Origin: Bog-105 sp965277855
GTDB lineage: Bacteria; Acidobacteriota; Terriglobia; Bryobacterales; Bryobacteraceae
Direction of reading: 5' to 3'
Length of the DNA stretch: 64,000 bases
NCBI GenBank assembly: GCA_965277855.1
Contig: OZ255847.1
Span: 6,448,001-6,512,000, forward strand
Shown here: positions 48,064 through 56,451 of the stretch, in pieces
Layout: each line of letters opens with the position of its first letter
How positions within the stretch are numbered: position 1 is the first letter of the stretch
Position numbers and translations under genes: made by a program
The notes under the pieces: generated by a model
Databases searched by the model: none
Seen by the model: only the letters and a program-made list of their open reading frames with translations
What the model was told of the DNA's origin: nothing

Positions 48064-48194
48064 GATTCCGCTGGCTGATACAACCCAGCCTGGTGCATTT
48101 CCACCATCTCTAGCTCCCCGCTGCTGCCATAAGAGCCATTGAAAGCAACAGATTAGCGAGTGGTGCTCAACGTGTAAGCAAACAGCACGAGATT

Positions 48195-50321
48195 ATGTTT
48201 CGTGGCTTCACGACGATGCTGGTTGCTTTTGCGGTGGTGCTGTTTGCATTGAACCCCGCCGTGGATGCCCAGTGGCCAACTGTACAGCAACAGCCACAAG
48301 AGCAGCAGCCAGCGCCGCAGTATCCCGGCGCGGACCAGAATCAAGGCCAGGATCCGAATCAAGGGCCTGCCTCCGCGCCCGCGCCTCAGAATGATCAGCA
48401 GGAGGCGGCAGCGGATCAGAAACATGGCATAGCGCGCATCAGCGTAGTGCAAGGCGATGTCAATGTCCGCCGCGCCGATGGCGCGGACTTAACGGCGGCG
48501 GTGATCAACGCGCCCATGGCTTCGCAGGATCACCTGCAGACAGGTGACGGCTCACGCGCCGAGATCGAGTTCGATTCGGCCAACCTGCTGCGTCTTGCGC
48601 CGAACTCCGACGTGGGGCTGGCCGATCTCGAATACCATCGCTATCAGATTCAGGTTGGCGTGGGGACGGTGATTTACCGCGTATTACGCGCCTCGGATGC
48701 GCGAGTGGAAGTCGATACGCCCAGTGTGGGATTCCGGCCGCTGGGCGAGGGCGAGTTCCGTATTTCGGTGCTGGACGATGGCACCAGTGAAATTACGGCC
48801 CGCTCCGGCGAAGCCGAAATTTTCGGCCCGCGCGGCTCGCAACGCGTCCCGCAAGGGCAGACCGTTCTGGTCCGCGGCAATCCCAGCGATCCTGAATTCC
48901 AGAACACCAGCGAGGTTGCGCCGGACCAGTTCGATGCCTGGAGCAATCAGCGGGACAGCGAACTTTCGAGTTCCCAGGCGTACCGTTATGTCAGTCCCGA
49001 CGTAGGCGGCGCGGACGATCTCGATCGCTACGGCAACTGGGTGCCTTCTGAATACGGGCAAGTCTGGGCCCCGCAATCTGAACCGCCCGACTGGTCTCCC
49101 TATAGCACCGGGCAGTGGACCTGGCAGGGTTATTACGGCTGGACCTGGGTCGATACGGCACCGTGGGGATGGGCTCCATATCATTACGGGCGCTGGTTTC
49201 GCAATGGCGGTTATGGGTGGTGCTGGTATGCGGGCGGCCCGCGCGCTTCGTTCGGCTGGAGCCCCGCTGTGGTGGGTTTCTTCGGCTGGGGCGGCTTTGG
49301 CGTGGGCGTTGGTTTAGGTGGCTTGGGATGGGTGGCTTTAGCGCCGTTTGAGGGCTTCCATCGCTGGTGGGGTTCCGGATTTTATGGGCGCGGCTACGGT
49401 GGTTCCGGCTGGTATGGGCGCGGCGGGTACGGCAGTTTCGTCCGCAATGTGGATATTACCCGTGTATATCGCAATGCCGCGTTTCGCGGAGGCGCCATCA
49501 CGGCCGGCTACAACAATTTTGGCGGCCCGCACCAGCACTTTGTGGCGGCGAATCGCGGCCAGTTGACGAACGTGAACTCGTTCCGAGGCGGTCAGCTTCC
49601 CTTGACACCAAACCGCGCCAGTATGCAGTTCTCGAACCGGACTGTGACGGCCAATCCGCGTTTGAGCTCGGCCTCGAACCGGCAGTTCTTTCAAAGTTCC
49701 CGCTTTAGCAGTGGCCAGAATAACGCGAATCGTTATGCAGGTACGAACCGCTATTCGGGCGTCCACGGTTATTCAGGAGCGACTAACACATCGCGCCCCG
49801 CTGTGCAGGCCAACCGACCTTCGTCGAGCAGTGGCTGGCAGCGATTTGGCGATCCCGGCCGCAGTAGCGGAGCTCTACGTCAAGGCTTTACGGGTTCTAA
49901 TGGCTCAGAGCAGAGCGGATGGCATTCCTTTGGGCAACCGCAGCGTTCCACACCTTCCGCTCCCCGCTCGTCTACGCCCAGTCCGTCGGGTTCGCGCTTC
50001 GGCGCTTCCACTTACAACGCTCCACGCTATAACGCGCCAACGCCGAATTATCGGGCGCCGCAATATAGTGCGCCAACGCAGAACTATCGCGCGCCGCAAT
50101 ACAGCGCGCCCCGGCAATCGGCCGCGCCGACCTACAGTGCGCCGCGGTCGAATCCGGGCAACAGCGCTCCGCATTACAGTGCTCCCCATTACAGCCAACC
50201 GGCACACGCCCCCTCTGGCGGCGGCGGTGGCAATCACGGTGGCGGAGGATCGTCATCGGGCGGTGGACATAGCGGCGGCGGTGGTCATAGCGGAGGAGGC
50301 GGTGGCGGCCATCACCGCTGA
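48195..50321 (+). CDS. Secreted FecR-domain protein with aromatic/Gly-rich (DUF6600-like) region
   Basis: 708 aa. Signal peptide (TTMLVAFAVVLFALNPAVDAQ), then a Gln/Pro-rich stretch with PQYPGADQNQGQDPNQGP, a FecR domain at about 75-235 (ISVVQGDVNVRRADG, AEIEFDSANLLRLAPNSDVG, ITARSGEAEIFGPRGSQRV) and a Trp/Tyr/Gly-rich region at about 285-420 (GNWVPSEYGQVWAP, YSTGQWTWQGYYGWTWVD, PWGWAPYHYGRWF). The last 200 residues are low-complexity: NYRAPQYSAPT-type repeats and a Gly/His-rich end. It is an envelope or extracellular structural protein of unknown role, not a sigma-factor regulator because the FecR domain is not membrane-anchored and no sigma gene adjoins. Confidence 0.85.
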   Translation: MFRGFTTMLVAFAVVLFALNPAVDAQWPTVQQQPQEQQPAPQYPGADQNQGQDPNQGPASAPAPQNDQQEAAADQKHGIARISVVQGDVNVRRADGADLTAAVINAPMASQDHLQTGDGSRAEIEFDSANLLRLAPNSDVGLADLEYHRYQIQVGVGTVIYRVLRASDARVEVDTPSVGFRPLGEGEFRISVLDDGTSEITARSGEAEIFGPRGSQRVPQGQTVLVRGNPSDPEFQNTSEVAPDQFDAWSNQRDSELSSSQAYRYVSPDVGGADDLDRYGNWVPSEYGQVWAPQSEPPDWSPYSTGQWTWQGYYGWTWVDTAPWGWAPYHYGRWFRNGGYGWCWYAGGPRASFGWSPAVVGFFGWGGFGVGVGLGGLGWVALAPFEGFHRWWGSGFYGRGYGGSGWYGRGGYGSFVRNVDITRVYRNAAFRGGAITAGYNNFGGPHQHFVAANRGQLTNVNSFRGGQLPLTPNRASMQFSNRTVTANPRLSSASNRQFFQSSRFSSGQNNANRYAGTNRYSGVHGYSGATNTSRPAVQANRPSSSSGWQRFGDPGRSSGALRQGFTGSNGSEQSGWHSFGQPQRSTPSAPRSSTPSPSGSRFGASTYNAPRYNAPTPNYRAPQYSAPTQNYRAPQYSAPRQSAAPTYSAPRSNPGNSAPHYSAPHYSQPAHAPSGGGGGNHGGGGSSSGGGHSGGGGHSGGGGGGHHR

Positions 50322-50346
50322 TTGCTCCTCAATAAAGTTTCCCTCA

Positions 50347-50389
50347 GCCGCTCCGGCCACCTGACAGGGCTGGAGCGGCCATTTTTTTT
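50347..50389 (+). terminator. Strong intrinsic terminator after the FecR/GXW gene
   Basis: A 12-bp stem, GCCGCTCCGGCC (50347-50358) with GGCTGGAGCGGC (50368-50379), contains one G-U pair and a 9-base loop and is followed by an eight-T run (50382-50389). The T-run is followed by A-rich DNA, so the same hairpin may also end the convergent glucoamylase gene, whose stop lies at 50388. Confidence 0.9.
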
Positions 50390-51734
50390 AAAAATTAGAA
50401 AATCCAGCGCGTTCGAGTCCGTGCTGCGCCTCCGGATTTTTCATGAAGGTGTCCCACACAAATCCGGTGCGTAAATTTTCCGCCATCAACATCGATATGC
50501 CCGTATCGATGGCAATCACATCGGTGTCGTACCAGTTCGTCAGCGGATTGAAGGCATTTACGAAACCGTACTTGCTCCACGCCCTTGCCCCGTAACGGCT
50601 CCGCATGTTCTTCAGCACTCGCAACGTTTCTCTGGGCAGAAAGGGCAGGGAACCGGCGGCCGCGCTCGGCACCACAGTTCCGTCGATCGGTCCAATTTCG
50701 GGTGGACCTCCCCACACGACATAACCATGTTCGGAGTCGGACGCGGTAATGCCCCAAAGATCCTCGCTGTAGTCGGCAAACCGTCCATGCAACTCGATAC
50801 AAAAGCGCCGGTGTACCTCTGTTGCAATGATGGAGTTCTTGAAATAGTCGATGTACTCGTCCTGCTTGCCGCGGAAGTCAAACCAGGCCTGCGAATACTG
50901 ATGCACAAAAAGCGGCGCGAAGGAACCGATGTAGCGCATGCCTTCGTACTCGAAGGTGGTTCGCTTCCAGGCTTTCCAGGCGTCGATGGGAAGCGGATAG
51001 CGCGAGGAACCGAGGCCCAGCAGGTACATCATCATCAGTTCGCTGTAATAATCCCAGCGATACGGCAAAAAGCCGTTCTCGGGCGACCAGCCGTGCGGCA
51101 ATAGCGACGTGTCTTCCGATAGCCATGTCCATTCGACGCGGTTATAAATATCGGAAGCCAGATGGGTGATTTGCGGGCTTTTGAAATGTTCGCGGCAGGT
51201 AAGGACTCCGCACAGCAAAAGCGCCGTATCGATGGACGATACTTCAGAATCCCAGATGCGTTCGCCCGTCTGTGCGTTGGCAAAATGATAGAAGAAGCCG
51301 CGGTGGTTCAGCATTTTCTCCCAAAGGAAGCGCAACGTGGTGATCACACGCTCGCGCGCATCGGCCAGCGAAATGTAGCCGCGGCGCTCGCCAATGCATA
51401 GCGCGGTCAAACCGAAACCGGTAGCCGCTATGCTGGCAACTATGGAGTGATCGGGCTGGTTGACACTGGCGCGATCTTTGATCAGCCCGGTCTGAGTATT
51501 GGCTTGTTCCCAAAAGAACTGGAAGTTCGCCTTTTCCATTTCTTCCAGCAACTGCTCTTCGTCGGGTGCTAGAACAGTGGCCGAGAACTCCGGTGAAACA
51601 ACCACTGGCTGTGTCTGCTGAGCAAACGCCGCAAGAATGGATGGGCCAGTCGCGCTGGTGGCCAGCAGGTTTCGGAGCAAAGTGCGGCGAGAGAAATCGT
51701 TCAGGTAAATATTTTTCAATTTGAAACTCGACAA
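50388..51734 (-). CDS. Glucoamylase-family exported protein
   Basis: 448 aa. The N-terminus DFSRRTLLRNLLATSATGPS is a Tat-type signal. The body is an alpha/alpha-barrel of the putative glucoamylase family: MEKANFQFFWEQANTQTGLI, SIVASIAATGFGLTALCIGE, FFYHFANAQTGERIWDSEVS, SIDTALLLCGVLTCREHF, GWSPENGFLPYRWDYYSELM, WGITASDSEHGYVVWGGPPE, AFNPLTNWYDTDVIAIDTGI. Acidic residues in WDSEVSSIDTAL and YDTDVIAIDTG are likely functional. It hydrolyses or binds a beta-glucan or other glycan. It is a single gene, sharing the terminator at 50347. Confidence 0.9.
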   Translation of the reverse strand: MSSFKLKNIYLNDFSRRTLLRNLLATSATGPSILAAFAQQTQPVVVSPEFSATVLAPDEEQLLEEMEKANFQFFWEQANTQTGLIKDRASVNQPDHSIVASIAATGFGLTALCIGERRGYISLADARERVITTLRFLWEKMLNHRGFFYHFANAQTGERIWDSEVSSIDTALLLCGVLTCREHFKSPQITHLASDIYNRVEWTWLSEDTSLLPHGWSPENGFLPYRWDYYSELMMMYLLGLGSSRYPLPIDAWKAWKRTTFEYEGMRYIGSFAPLFVHQYSQAWFDFRGKQDEYIDYFKNSIIATEVHRRFCIELHGRFADYSEDLWGITASDSEHGYVVWGGPPEIGPIDGTVVPSAAAGSLPFLPRETLRVLKNMRSRYGARAWSKYGFVNAFNPLTNWYDTDVIAIDTGISMLMAENLRTGFVWDTFMKNPEAQHGLERAGFSNF

Positions 51735-51849
51735 AAAGGGAACCGGCCAGTCGTACTAATGGCATCCCAATTAGAGGAGCACGCCTCTCTGAGATGACGG
51801 CGAAAAGCGCATGAACTACAACAATCATAAAATCTGAGCATGGGGAGAG

Positions 51850-52860
51850 ATGACGGGGACACAAAAAGTTTCGATTTGGGCAGCGCTGGTGTTGTTAGCT
51901 GGGGCAGCGGTCGCTGCTTATTTCTTCGTCAAAAGCCGTCCTCCAATGCTGCCGCCTCCTCCGGTTCAAATGAGCGGCGTGGTGTTGATGCAGGATAGTG
52001 ACCCCAAGAATCAGTTGCCTATTACCGGGGCGACAGTGCGAGCCGCGCGAGACGGTGTCGCAGACGAAACTAAGTCCGACTCCTCCGGACTCTTTCAACT
52101 GACTCTGCCGGCGTCACCGGAGCGCAAAGTGCAGGACCCGACCACGCTGACCTTCACGCGCGAGGGCTATCAACCGCTAGAAATCACGGTGGACGATCCT
52201 CACAAGCTTTTTCTGGCGCGGTTGACCGCCATTCCGAAACCTGAGAAACCGATTCAGAAACAGAATGAGACGCTCATTGAGAATGTCCGCGTTCGCTATT
52301 CGGAGAAGGCCTCGTTTACTTCCGATTCCGGAACACTGGTGAAACCGCTCGAAGTTCCCAACACCAGTACCGTTCCCTGTAGCCTGCATTTGCCGTGTTC
52401 GCCAGATGGACGGTGGAAAGCCACACTCCAACCTTTTTCGATCGATGCTCCAGGCAATGAATTTCGCAACATTCGCATCTCTTGCATTGCCGGACCTTGT
52501 CCCTTCAGCAAAATTCAATCGCAACAGCTGGTCAACAACGGACACACCCTGAAGCTAGCGATTTTGAACTGGTCTGACACTGTCACCTATCTGCTGGAAG
52601 CGGAGATCAGCCGCACGGTAGTGAGCGATATGGTGCGCGAGTCTTATCCGGTGATCTTCGGCTCGAGCATGAGCTTCACGCTGCCCGCGAGCGCACAGGG
52701 CTTGAGCTTGGAAGCCGAGCAGGGCGGCCAGGGAAACATCGTCTTTCCACTCGGCCCAGAGTTGAAGTTGTCCTGGGCAATTTGCAGCGAAAGAGGCATG
52801 CAGAATAATGCTCGCTTCTATCGCTGCGATCTAAAGCCCGGCTTCCGGTTTAAGCAATAG
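51850..52860 (+). CDS. Membrane-anchored hypothetical with carboxypeptidase-regulatory-like domain
   Basis: 336 aa, with GGGGAGAG immediately upstream of the ATG. An N-terminal helix (IWAALVLLAGAAVAAYFFV) anchors it. A Pro-rich spacer (RPPMLPPPPVQ) leads to a CarboxypepD_reg-like beta-sandwich (SGVVLMQDSD, PITGATVRAARDG, SDSSGLFQLTLP, LTFTREGYQPLEITV). The C-terminal 200 residues are unassigned and contain four cysteines that could pair (STVPCSLHLPC, RISCIAGPC). Function is unknown. It stands alone. Confidence 0.78.
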   Translation: MTGTQKVSIWAALVLLAGAAVAAYFFVKSRPPMLPPPPVQMSGVVLMQDSDPKNQLPITGATVRAARDGVADETKSDSSGLFQLTLPASPERKVQDPTTLTFTREGYQPLEITVDDPHKLFLARLTAIPKPEKPIQKQNETLIENVRVRYSEKASFTSDSGTLVKPLEVPNTSTVPCSLHLPCSPDGRWKATLQPFSIDAPGNEFRNIRISCIAGPCPFSKIQSQQLVNNGHTLKLAILNWSDTVTYLLEAEISRTVVSDMVRESYPVIFGSSMSFTLPASAQGLSLEAEQGGQGNIVFPLGPELKLSWAICSERGMQNNARFYRCDLKPGFRFKQ

Positions 52861-52920
52861 GAAAGATTGCAGCTCTGCGAGAGCAAAGTGGGAGTTGGTG
52901 CGAGTGAAGTAAGAAGTTGT

Positions 52921-53160
52921 CTAGCCCGCCGCCACCTGTCTCACCTGCAACTCCGGTTCCGGGTCTCGCGACATCGCTTTGATCTGCGACAACTCGAACG
53001 CGTCCGTGTGCCCCTTGGTGCAAGTCAACTCCACTCTGCTGTATGGCGTCCCGCCATTCTCCACAGTCTCGATGGGCAGTGGAAAATATACTGTATCGCC
53101 GCAGACTCTGCAGCGGAATGTCCCGTAGTCTTGCATCGTGCTATCGCTCGTTTCCGTCAT
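52921..53160 (-). CDS. Small zinc-ribbon-like protein
   Basis: 79 aa from the ATG at 53160; the frame extends to 53202 but then overlaps the upstream DinB gene. MTETSDSTMQDYGTFRCRVC is followed by GDTVYFPLPIETVENG and ELTCTKGHTDAF, so two knuckles (CRVC, and CTKGH) could bind one zinc. No family is recognised. It lies 16 bases after the DinB-like gene on the same strand and is probably co-transcribed. Confidence 0.65.
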   Translation of the reverse strand: MTETSDSTMQDYGTFRCRVCGDTVYFPLPIETVENGGTPYSRVELTCTKGHTDAFELSQIKAMSRDPEPELQVRQVAAG

Positions 53161-53176
53161 CGTTTGTTTAGTATCG

Positions 53177-53695
53177 TTATTTTTCACTCGACGGGGGCAC
53201 AATACCCTTGAGTCGCATGTAAACGCTCAGTGCCGCGTATTGCTCCACGTCGTGTGTGGTGTTCCCCGCTAAGGTGCCTACCCGCGTCCTTTCGCCGCGT
53301 GGCGTTTTGATCATTTCCAGGGCGTTTGCATCGGTCAGCGCGTCGTAGGCTTTGTCACAGCGGTCAAAGGATGCCTGCAGTCCCGCTTGGATTTCTTTTT
53401 TGGTAGTGAACTGGGTCGCGCCTTCACTGCCCCCGGGCGTTAGCGCTCCACAGGTATGGGTTTGGGCCATAATCACGTGGCCTAAAACTTCCCCGAAGGT
53501 GCGCATCTCGGGCGTGGGTTTAAATGCCAGATCTTCTTCCGGTACCTTGCTTGCGGTAGCCAGTAAATTCTTCTTTACCGCTTCGTAAGCGCGCTTGGTT
53601 TCGGTCGATAGTGCGTTGCTCCCAGTCTGTGCCGAAACACCGCTTACCGCAACCAGAAATATGACAGCCGGGAAACACTTCCGTTTCACGTTCAA
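53177..53695 (-). CDS. Secreted DinB-like protein
   Basis: 172 aa with a signal peptide (CFPAVIFLVAVSGVSAQ), as often in acidobacterial DinB-like proteins. Four-helix DinB fold: GEVLGHVIMAQTHTCGAL has the first His, and NTTHDVEQYAALSVYMRLKG has the second. Relatives usually have HDNEHYG at this place; here the third His is replaced by Gln (HDVEQY), so the metal site may be incomplete. The end KGIVPPSS is typical. Enzymatic role is unknown; DinB-family members include metal-dependent thiol transferases. Confidence 0.85.
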   Translation of the reverse strand: MNVKRKCFPAVIFLVAVSGVSAQTGSNALSTETKRAYEAVKKNLLATASKVPEEDLAFKPTPEMRTFGEVLGHVIMAQTHTCGALTPGGSEGATQFTTKKEIQAGLQASFDRCDKAYDALTDANALEMIKTPRGERTRVGTLAGNTTHDVEQYAALSVYMRLKGIVPPSSEK

Positions 53696-53819
53696 TAATC
53701 CTCCTTCACGAGGAACAATTCTCTGTCATTCTAGCTGACGCTGGAAACGGTTGGAAAGGCCGAGAATCACGGTGCCCTAGCCCTCTATGCTTCGAGCCGG
53801 GCGTTGCGACACAATCGCA

Positions 53820-56450
53820 TTATTCCTCGCGCAGCAGTGTCACAGGATCAAGCGACAACGCGCGTTGCGCTGGAATCCAGGTCGCCAGCAAGCCCAATAG
53901 CGCCATGGCAAGCGCGACGCCAGTCAAGACTAGCGGATCGCGTGGCGTGGCCTGATAGACGATGGAAGCCAGCACCCGGCTGGCTAAAATTCCCAGGACC
54001 AAGCCTGCTGCTGAACCGAAGGCAAGCAATTTAAAAGCGCGTCCCAAAGCCGCTTGCAGTATTTCCTTTCGCTGCGCACCGAGTGCCATGCGAACTCCCA
54101 ATTCCTTGAGGCGTTTGCTGACCGAGTAGGCGGCCATACCGAAGATGCCGGTGATGGACAGCATTGCGCCCATCACTCCTAGCACACCGAGCGAGATCGT
54201 CGCCATACGCGGACCAAACAGAACTGCATCCAATTCCTGATAGCGCGTTTCGATGGAAACGGGCAGCGCTGCATCCAGCTGCCGCAGCCTGCGTCTTATG
54301 GCTGCCTCCAGTTGCTGCGGTTCAGGCAAGGTCCGCACCACCAGCCACGTTTGGCTCGAGTGCGATTGTTGGATTGGAAAGAACATCGCCGGCTGTGGAT
54401 CTTCCGTAAGGTTGTTATATTTCCCGTCTTCCACAATGCCCACTAATTGTATGCGCGTTCCATCCGGCATCCGGTAATGTCTGCCCATGGCGCTGGTAAC
54501 GGATCCAAAAAGTTTACGGGCAAATTCCCGATTGACTATCGCTACGCGCGGCGAGTTTTTGTCGTCGTGCCAAGTGAAACTCCTCCCCGACAACAACGTA
54601 GTGCCCGCAGCACGGAAATAGCCGGGAGATATGTTGGACAAGGTAGCTTTAGCAGCGGCATTCGCCGGCCTTCGATCGGATGTATTGTCGGCGAATACAA
54701 TGGAGTCGCCTGCATCATCCAGTGGCAGTGCGTCGGCCAATCCCACGGACTCTACGCCGGGAATCGTTGCAACCGTGTCGATCATGCGTCTTTGCATGGC
54801 GGACACTCGATCGCCGCTGCAACCTGCCATATTCAGGTCTGTATCGACCAGCATTGTGTTCCGTACCTCGAAACCGAAGTTGCCGCGCAGCGAGCGAGCC
54901 AGCCCACGCACCGCCACCAACGACGATGTGACCAGCACTGCGCAAAATGCAATTTGCACAACCAGCAACAAGTCTCGGACAGACATCCGCCTACCAACGC
55001 TGCCGGTTGATCCCGACTTGATGACTTGATAGGGATCCGTGTGGAGTGTCTGTGTTACTGGAACCGCGCCAAAGAGGAATCCACTCGCTAAAGCCAGGAG
55101 CAAAGCCATTCCATAGACAGTTGCGTCCGGGTTCACAGGCGTATACGCGGGAAAATTTCTGGGAAATGGCTGCCATACGCTCATCCCGCGCAAGAGCAGT
55201 ACGCTGCTCGCTAGTCCGACGGCACCCCCGGTGAGCGAAATCAGCAGCGCCTCGGTGAAGAGTTGCCGCACAATGCGATTGCGGCTCGATCCGAGCGCGA
55301 GTCGCAGGGCCACTTCGCGCGACCGATCAGCGGCGCGCGCGGCAAACAGACTTCCCAGGTTGGCGCAGGCGGCCAGCAGAATTAACCCCGCCAGCAGCAT
55401 TAATCCCGCCAGGAATGCTCGTACCGGACGGCCAAGACTATCGCCCAAAAGACTTGGACTCGCTAGTGAAAAGCTCATTTTGTCTTCATCTTTGGGATAG
55501 GTCTTTTCCAGATAGGCGCCGATCGAGTTCAGATCGGAGACTGCCTGTGCCGGAGTGACTCCCGCCTTCAGGTGTCCCATCGCCATAAATATCCAACGGC
55601 TGCCGCGCGCATTCAGATCACTTGCCCCTTCCACCTGCTCCCGATTCACCATGGGTGCAAAAAAATCCGGAGACAAACACAATAAAGTCCCCCGGAACCC
55701 GGGTGGCGCTACGCCGAGGATGGTGAAAGGATGTTGGTTGAGATGAACAATACGGCCCACGACGCCGCGACCGTCTGGAAAATGGCTGCGCCAATAGGCG
55801 TAACTGAGCACGAGATAGGGCGCGCTGTTCGCTCCATGCTCATCGGAGGCGTGGAAGAAACGGCCAAGATACGGCTGAATCCGTAATGCGTCGAAGTAGT
55901 TTCCACTGGCTTCTACGCCCCAGACACGAGAAAGATTTCCGCCAGTATCCAGCGCTGCTTGAGCCACATCATAAGCCGCCAGACCATCGAAGCTGCGGTT
56001 GCGATCACGCAGGTCGAGATAGTCGGGATACGACTGAGTCGGGTCCTTATCGCCGGCACGCTCGATTCCGTAGAGGCTCTGGGATTGAGGCACATTCAGC
56101 GGGCGCAGGATCAGCGCATTCATCACACTAAAAACTACGGCGTTTGCACCAATGGCTAGCGCCAGCGTCAAAACGGCAGTGATGCTGAATCCGGGAGACT
56201 TGCGCAACACGCGCAGGCTGAAGCGGAGGTCTTGTAGCAGGGTCTCGATCACTGTGCCGCCGAGCGATTCGCGGCACTCCTCTTTGAAACGCACGTGGCC
56301 GCCGAATTCGATCCGTGCGCGGCGTTCTGCTTCGTCGCGATTGAGGCCGGAATGCTCAAGATCGTCGGCGCGATGCTGGATGTGGGAGCGCAGTTCCTCG
56401 TCCATGTCGTTATCGATGTGGGAACGAGAAAAGAACCGAGGCAGTTTCAT
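53820..56450 (-). CDS. ADOP-type FtsX/MacB permease, second of the pair
   Basis: 876 aa. The N-terminal prefix (MKLPRFFSRSHIDNDMDEEL, SHIQHRADDLEHSGLNRDEA, ERRARIEFGGHVRFKEECRE) is characteristic of acidobacterial duplicated orphan permeases. The first MacB periplasmic core lies after FSITAVLTLALAIGANAVVF, and FtsX-type membrane units include LMLLAGLILLAACANLGSLF, DRSREVALRLALGSSRNRIV and LGVMGAMLSITGIFGMAAYS. No ATPase domain or gene is present, hence 'orphan'. It starts one base after the stop of its paralogue (TGA-A-ATG). Transport partner and substrate are unknown. Confidence 0.94.
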   Translation of the reverse strand: MKLPRFFSRSHIDNDMDEELRSHIQHRADDLEHSGLNRDEAERRARIEFGGHVRFKEECRESLGGTVIETLLQDLRFSLRVLRKSPGFSITAVLTLALAIGANAVVFSVMNALILRPLNVPQSQSLYGIERAGDKDPTQSYPDYLDLRDRNRSFDGLAAYDVAQAALDTGGNLSRVWGVEASGNYFDALRIQPYLGRFFHASDEHGANSAPYLVLSYAYWRSHFPDGRGVVGRIVHLNQHPFTILGVAPPGFRGTLLCLSPDFFAPMVNREQVEGASDLNARGSRWIFMAMGHLKAGVTPAQAVSDLNSIGAYLEKTYPKDEDKMSFSLASPSLLGDSLGRPVRAFLAGLMLLAGLILLAACANLGSLFAARAADRSREVALRLALGSSRNRIVRQLFTEALLISLTGGAVGLASSVLLLRGMSVWQPFPRNFPAYTPVNPDATVYGMALLLALASGFLFGAVPVTQTLHTDPYQVIKSGSTGSVGRRMSVRDLLLVVQIAFCAVLVTSSLVAVRGLARSLRGNFGFEVRNTMLVDTDLNMAGCSGDRVSAMQRRMIDTVATIPGVESVGLADALPLDDAGDSIVFADNTSDRRPANAAAKATLSNISPGYFRAAGTTLLSGRSFTWHDDKNSPRVAIVNREFARKLFGSVTSAMGRHYRMPDGTRIQLVGIVEDGKYNNLTEDPQPAMFFPIQQSHSSQTWLVVRTLPEPQQLEAAIRRRLRQLDAALPVSIETRYQELDAVLFGPRMATISLGVLGVMGAMLSITGIFGMAAYSVSKRLKELGVRMALGAQRKEILQAALGRAFKLLAFGSAAGLVLGILASRVLASIVYQATPRDPLVLTGVALAMALLGLLATWIPAQRALSLDPVTLLREE

Positions 56451-56451
56451 T

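Noticed and set aside
52177..52545. 122-codon minus-strand frame inside the gene at 51850-52860
   Set aside because: Antisense shadow with no ribosome site or recognisable motif.
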